6,057 bases of DNA, from positions 1 through 6,057 of the forward strand of contig JAHFEM010000134.1 in assembly GCA_023248505.1 (NCBI GenBank), written 5' to 3'. The notes beneath the pieces are model-generated. The model worked only from the letters and a program-made list of their open reading frames with translations. It was not told where the DNA came from and did not search any database. How positions within the stretch are numbered: the first letter of the stretch is position 1; every line of letters starts with the position of its first letter. This document shows, one piece after another, positions 4,862 to 6,057 of the stretch. The stretch is from Nitrospirota bacterium. GTDB lineage: Bacteria > Nitrospirota > Nitrospiria > SBBL01 > Manganitrophaceae. A program made the translations under genes and the position numbers.

Positions 4862-6057
4862 ATGAGAGGACTCATGAAACGGAGCGCGGCGGGTTGGAAA
4901 GCACTCCTGGTCATCGCGGTTGCCGTAGCGGAGGCGCTGGTTCGGTTCAGCGGGGCCGATTTGACCTTCGCAACGGCGCCGGCGCAGAGGGAAGGGGAGT
5001 CGTCGATCCAAAACGAGGCGGGCGGGGAGCCGAACCACCCTCTCTGGCTTGGACGATTGAGCGGCGAGGCGCTTGATCTTAGACTGAATGAATTCTTTTC
5101 CGCTTTACGGACGACCGACGATTTAACGAAAACATACCGCACCTTTATTGAAGAGATCGGGGTCAAGCGGATGATCGAGCATGCGGAGGGACAAAACCAT
5201 TTTTGCCACGGCGTCCTGCATCCCCTCGGAGGCGTTCTCGTCGAACGGACCCAAGACCTGGAGACCGCCATGGCCCTCTGTGGAAACGGGTGCACCTACG
5301 CCTGCGTTCATGGCGCGGTGAAGACATACCTCTCAGGCATGGCCGCGGCGAAGGCCGGACCGTCTTTGTCCGGAGAGCAGATGGCGCCGTTGAACCGTGA
5401 AGCCATTCTCCTTTGCCGAGAAGATTCGAAGGTCGTGCAAGACTTCTTTAGGGGAAATTGCGCCCATTCGGTCGGCCATGGAATCGCCGCTCTTTCTGAA
5501 GATGTATCGAAAGCAAGGCGGTATTGCAAATTGTTTGCAGACGCAGAGATGCAATACTACTGCGAGTCGGGCGTTTTTATGGAGCTGCGGGGAAAGATCC
5601 TCGGACGGATCAGTCCGGACCCAATCCGAGGGACTCAAAGAATGGATTCCGTTTTTGATTTTTGCCTTCAAAACAGCGCGTGGCCGAGCGCCTGTCTCCG
5701 CTATCTCCTCGATCAGACAGGCCGTCCGGAAGAGGTCGATCTCGTCCGGAAAAGATGTGCGGCCCTCGATGGAAAAGCGCGTCGGAATTGTTTTTATCTC
5801 CTCGGTTATATCAGCCGGCCGTACGTCGCTCCAAATCCGGAGAAGATCAATGATGTCTGCCAGGCTGGCGAGAGCGCCGATCGAAAGGCCTGCATCGGCG
5901 GCCTCTCTTTGACTAAAAAAGGAAATCGATTTCGGGAGCGCCTTGCCTTTTCCTGTCCGTACCTCCGCGAGCAGGAGCTGGTCGAGCTTTGCCAAGATCA
6001 GCATCGACGATTTTACTATCAGCTCGACAACCCGGTCATCAAACTGCTGCTGATCGA
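4862..6057 (+). CDS. Exported Cys/His-rich repeat protein of unknown function (3' end beyond window)
   Basis: The frame is open from 4862 to the last base of the window (398 complete codons, no stop), so the gene is truncated on the right. I do not recognise a named family. Two in-frame ATGs are possible, 4862 (GGGAG at 4853-4857) and 4874 (AGAGG at 4865-4869). Both have short spacers, and the first is used here. Residues 14-28 are hydrophobic after Arg/Lys residues, and AVA at 21-23 could be a signal-peptide cleavage site; the segment could instead stay as an anchor. From residue 115 on there are 16 cysteines: 115, 140, 144, 148, 185, 200, 222, 234, 268, 278, 299, 310, 333, 344, 365 and 377. 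Histidine motifs cluster at FCHGVLH (114-120), CVHG (148-151) and CAHSVGHG (200-207). From residue 185 the cysteines fall in pairs spaced C-x(9-14)-C. These recur every 31-46 residues, often followed by an aromatic and glycine, which suggests disulfide-stapled helical hairpins. A heme- or metal-binding role for the His/Cys motifs is possible but unproven; there is no CXXCH heme motif. Confidence 0.85.
   Translation, partial: MRGLMKRSAAGWKALLVIAVAVAEALVRFSGADLTFATAPAQREGESSIQNEAGGEPNHPLWLGRLSGEALDLRLNEFFSALRTTDDLTKTYRTFIEEIGVKRMIEHAEGQNHFCHGVLHPLGGVLVERTQDLETAMALCGNGCTYACVHGAVKTYLSGMAAAKAGPSLSGEQMAPLNREAILLCREDSKVVQDFFRGNCAHSVGHGIAALSEDVSKARRYCKLFADAEMQYYCESGVFMELRGKILGRISPDPIRGTQRMDSVFDFCLQNSAWPSACLRYLLDQTGRPEEVDLVRKRCAALDGKARRNCFYLLGYISRPYVAPNPEKINDVCQAGESADRKACIGGLSLTKKGNRFRERLAFSCPYLREQELVELCQDQHRRFYYQLDNPVIKLLLI

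Noticed and set aside
5397..5912. A 171-residue plus-strand open frame
   Set aside because: It is in a different frame inside the Cys/His repeat gene. It is Arg/Ser-rich and lacks recognisable structure.
5333..6004. A 223-residue minus-strand open frame
   Set aside because: It is antisense to the Cys/His repeat gene, which has a promoter, a ribosome binding site, a signal-like N-terminus and an ordered cysteine pattern. The antisense frame has none of these.
4862..6057. Multiheme cytochrome c interpretation of the Cys/His-rich protein
   Set aside because: No CXXCH motif occurs. The cysteines are spaced 9-14 residues apart in pairs, and histidines do not follow them in heme-binding fashion.

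Overview
The window looks like chromosomal DNA from a GC-rich Gram-negative (diderm) bacterium. It carries an RND tripartite-efflux permease, a protein with a TonB/TolA-style membrane anchor, and a LipM-type lipoate-assembly enzyme. Nitrospirota or a deltaproteobacterial-type lineage would fit the style of these proteins, but that is a weak impression and the sequence alone does not fix the taxon. No rRNA, tRNA, CRISPR array, insertion sequence or phage gene was found.

Layout. (1) Positions 1-29 hold the last codons of an upstream gene, probably the periplasmic adaptor (MFP) of the pump. Positions 33-3131 hold a full-length HAE-1 type RND permease of 1032 residues, translated almost directly after it. 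(2) A close-to-consensus sigma-70 promoter (3166-3195) drives a small gene (3220-3720). Its product has one membrane anchor with a TonB-type SxxxH motif, an acidic and proline-rich linker, and a four-cysteine C-terminus in place of a TonB domain. (3) A hairpin (3752-3776) lies between this gene and the convergent lipM-like gene (3793-4593, minus strand). (4) A 268-bp divergent intergenic region (4594-4861) contains one good sigma-70 promoter for each direction. (5) A plus-strand gene begins at 4862 and runs off the right edge without a stop. It encodes an exported or anchored protein with 16 cysteines, histidine-rich CHGxxxH and CxHxxxH motifs, and a repeated C-x(9-14)-C pattern.

How the genes relate. 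The pump genes form an operon that extends to the left of the window. The other three genes each appear to have their own promoter, so nothing here forces a shared function. LipM would attach octanoyl groups to lipoyl domains for lipoic acid synthesis. The most unusual content is the pair of cysteine-rich envelope proteins. The Cys/His repeat protein is the best candidate for an undescribed family, and the TonB-like anchor with a non-TonB C-terminus is the second.
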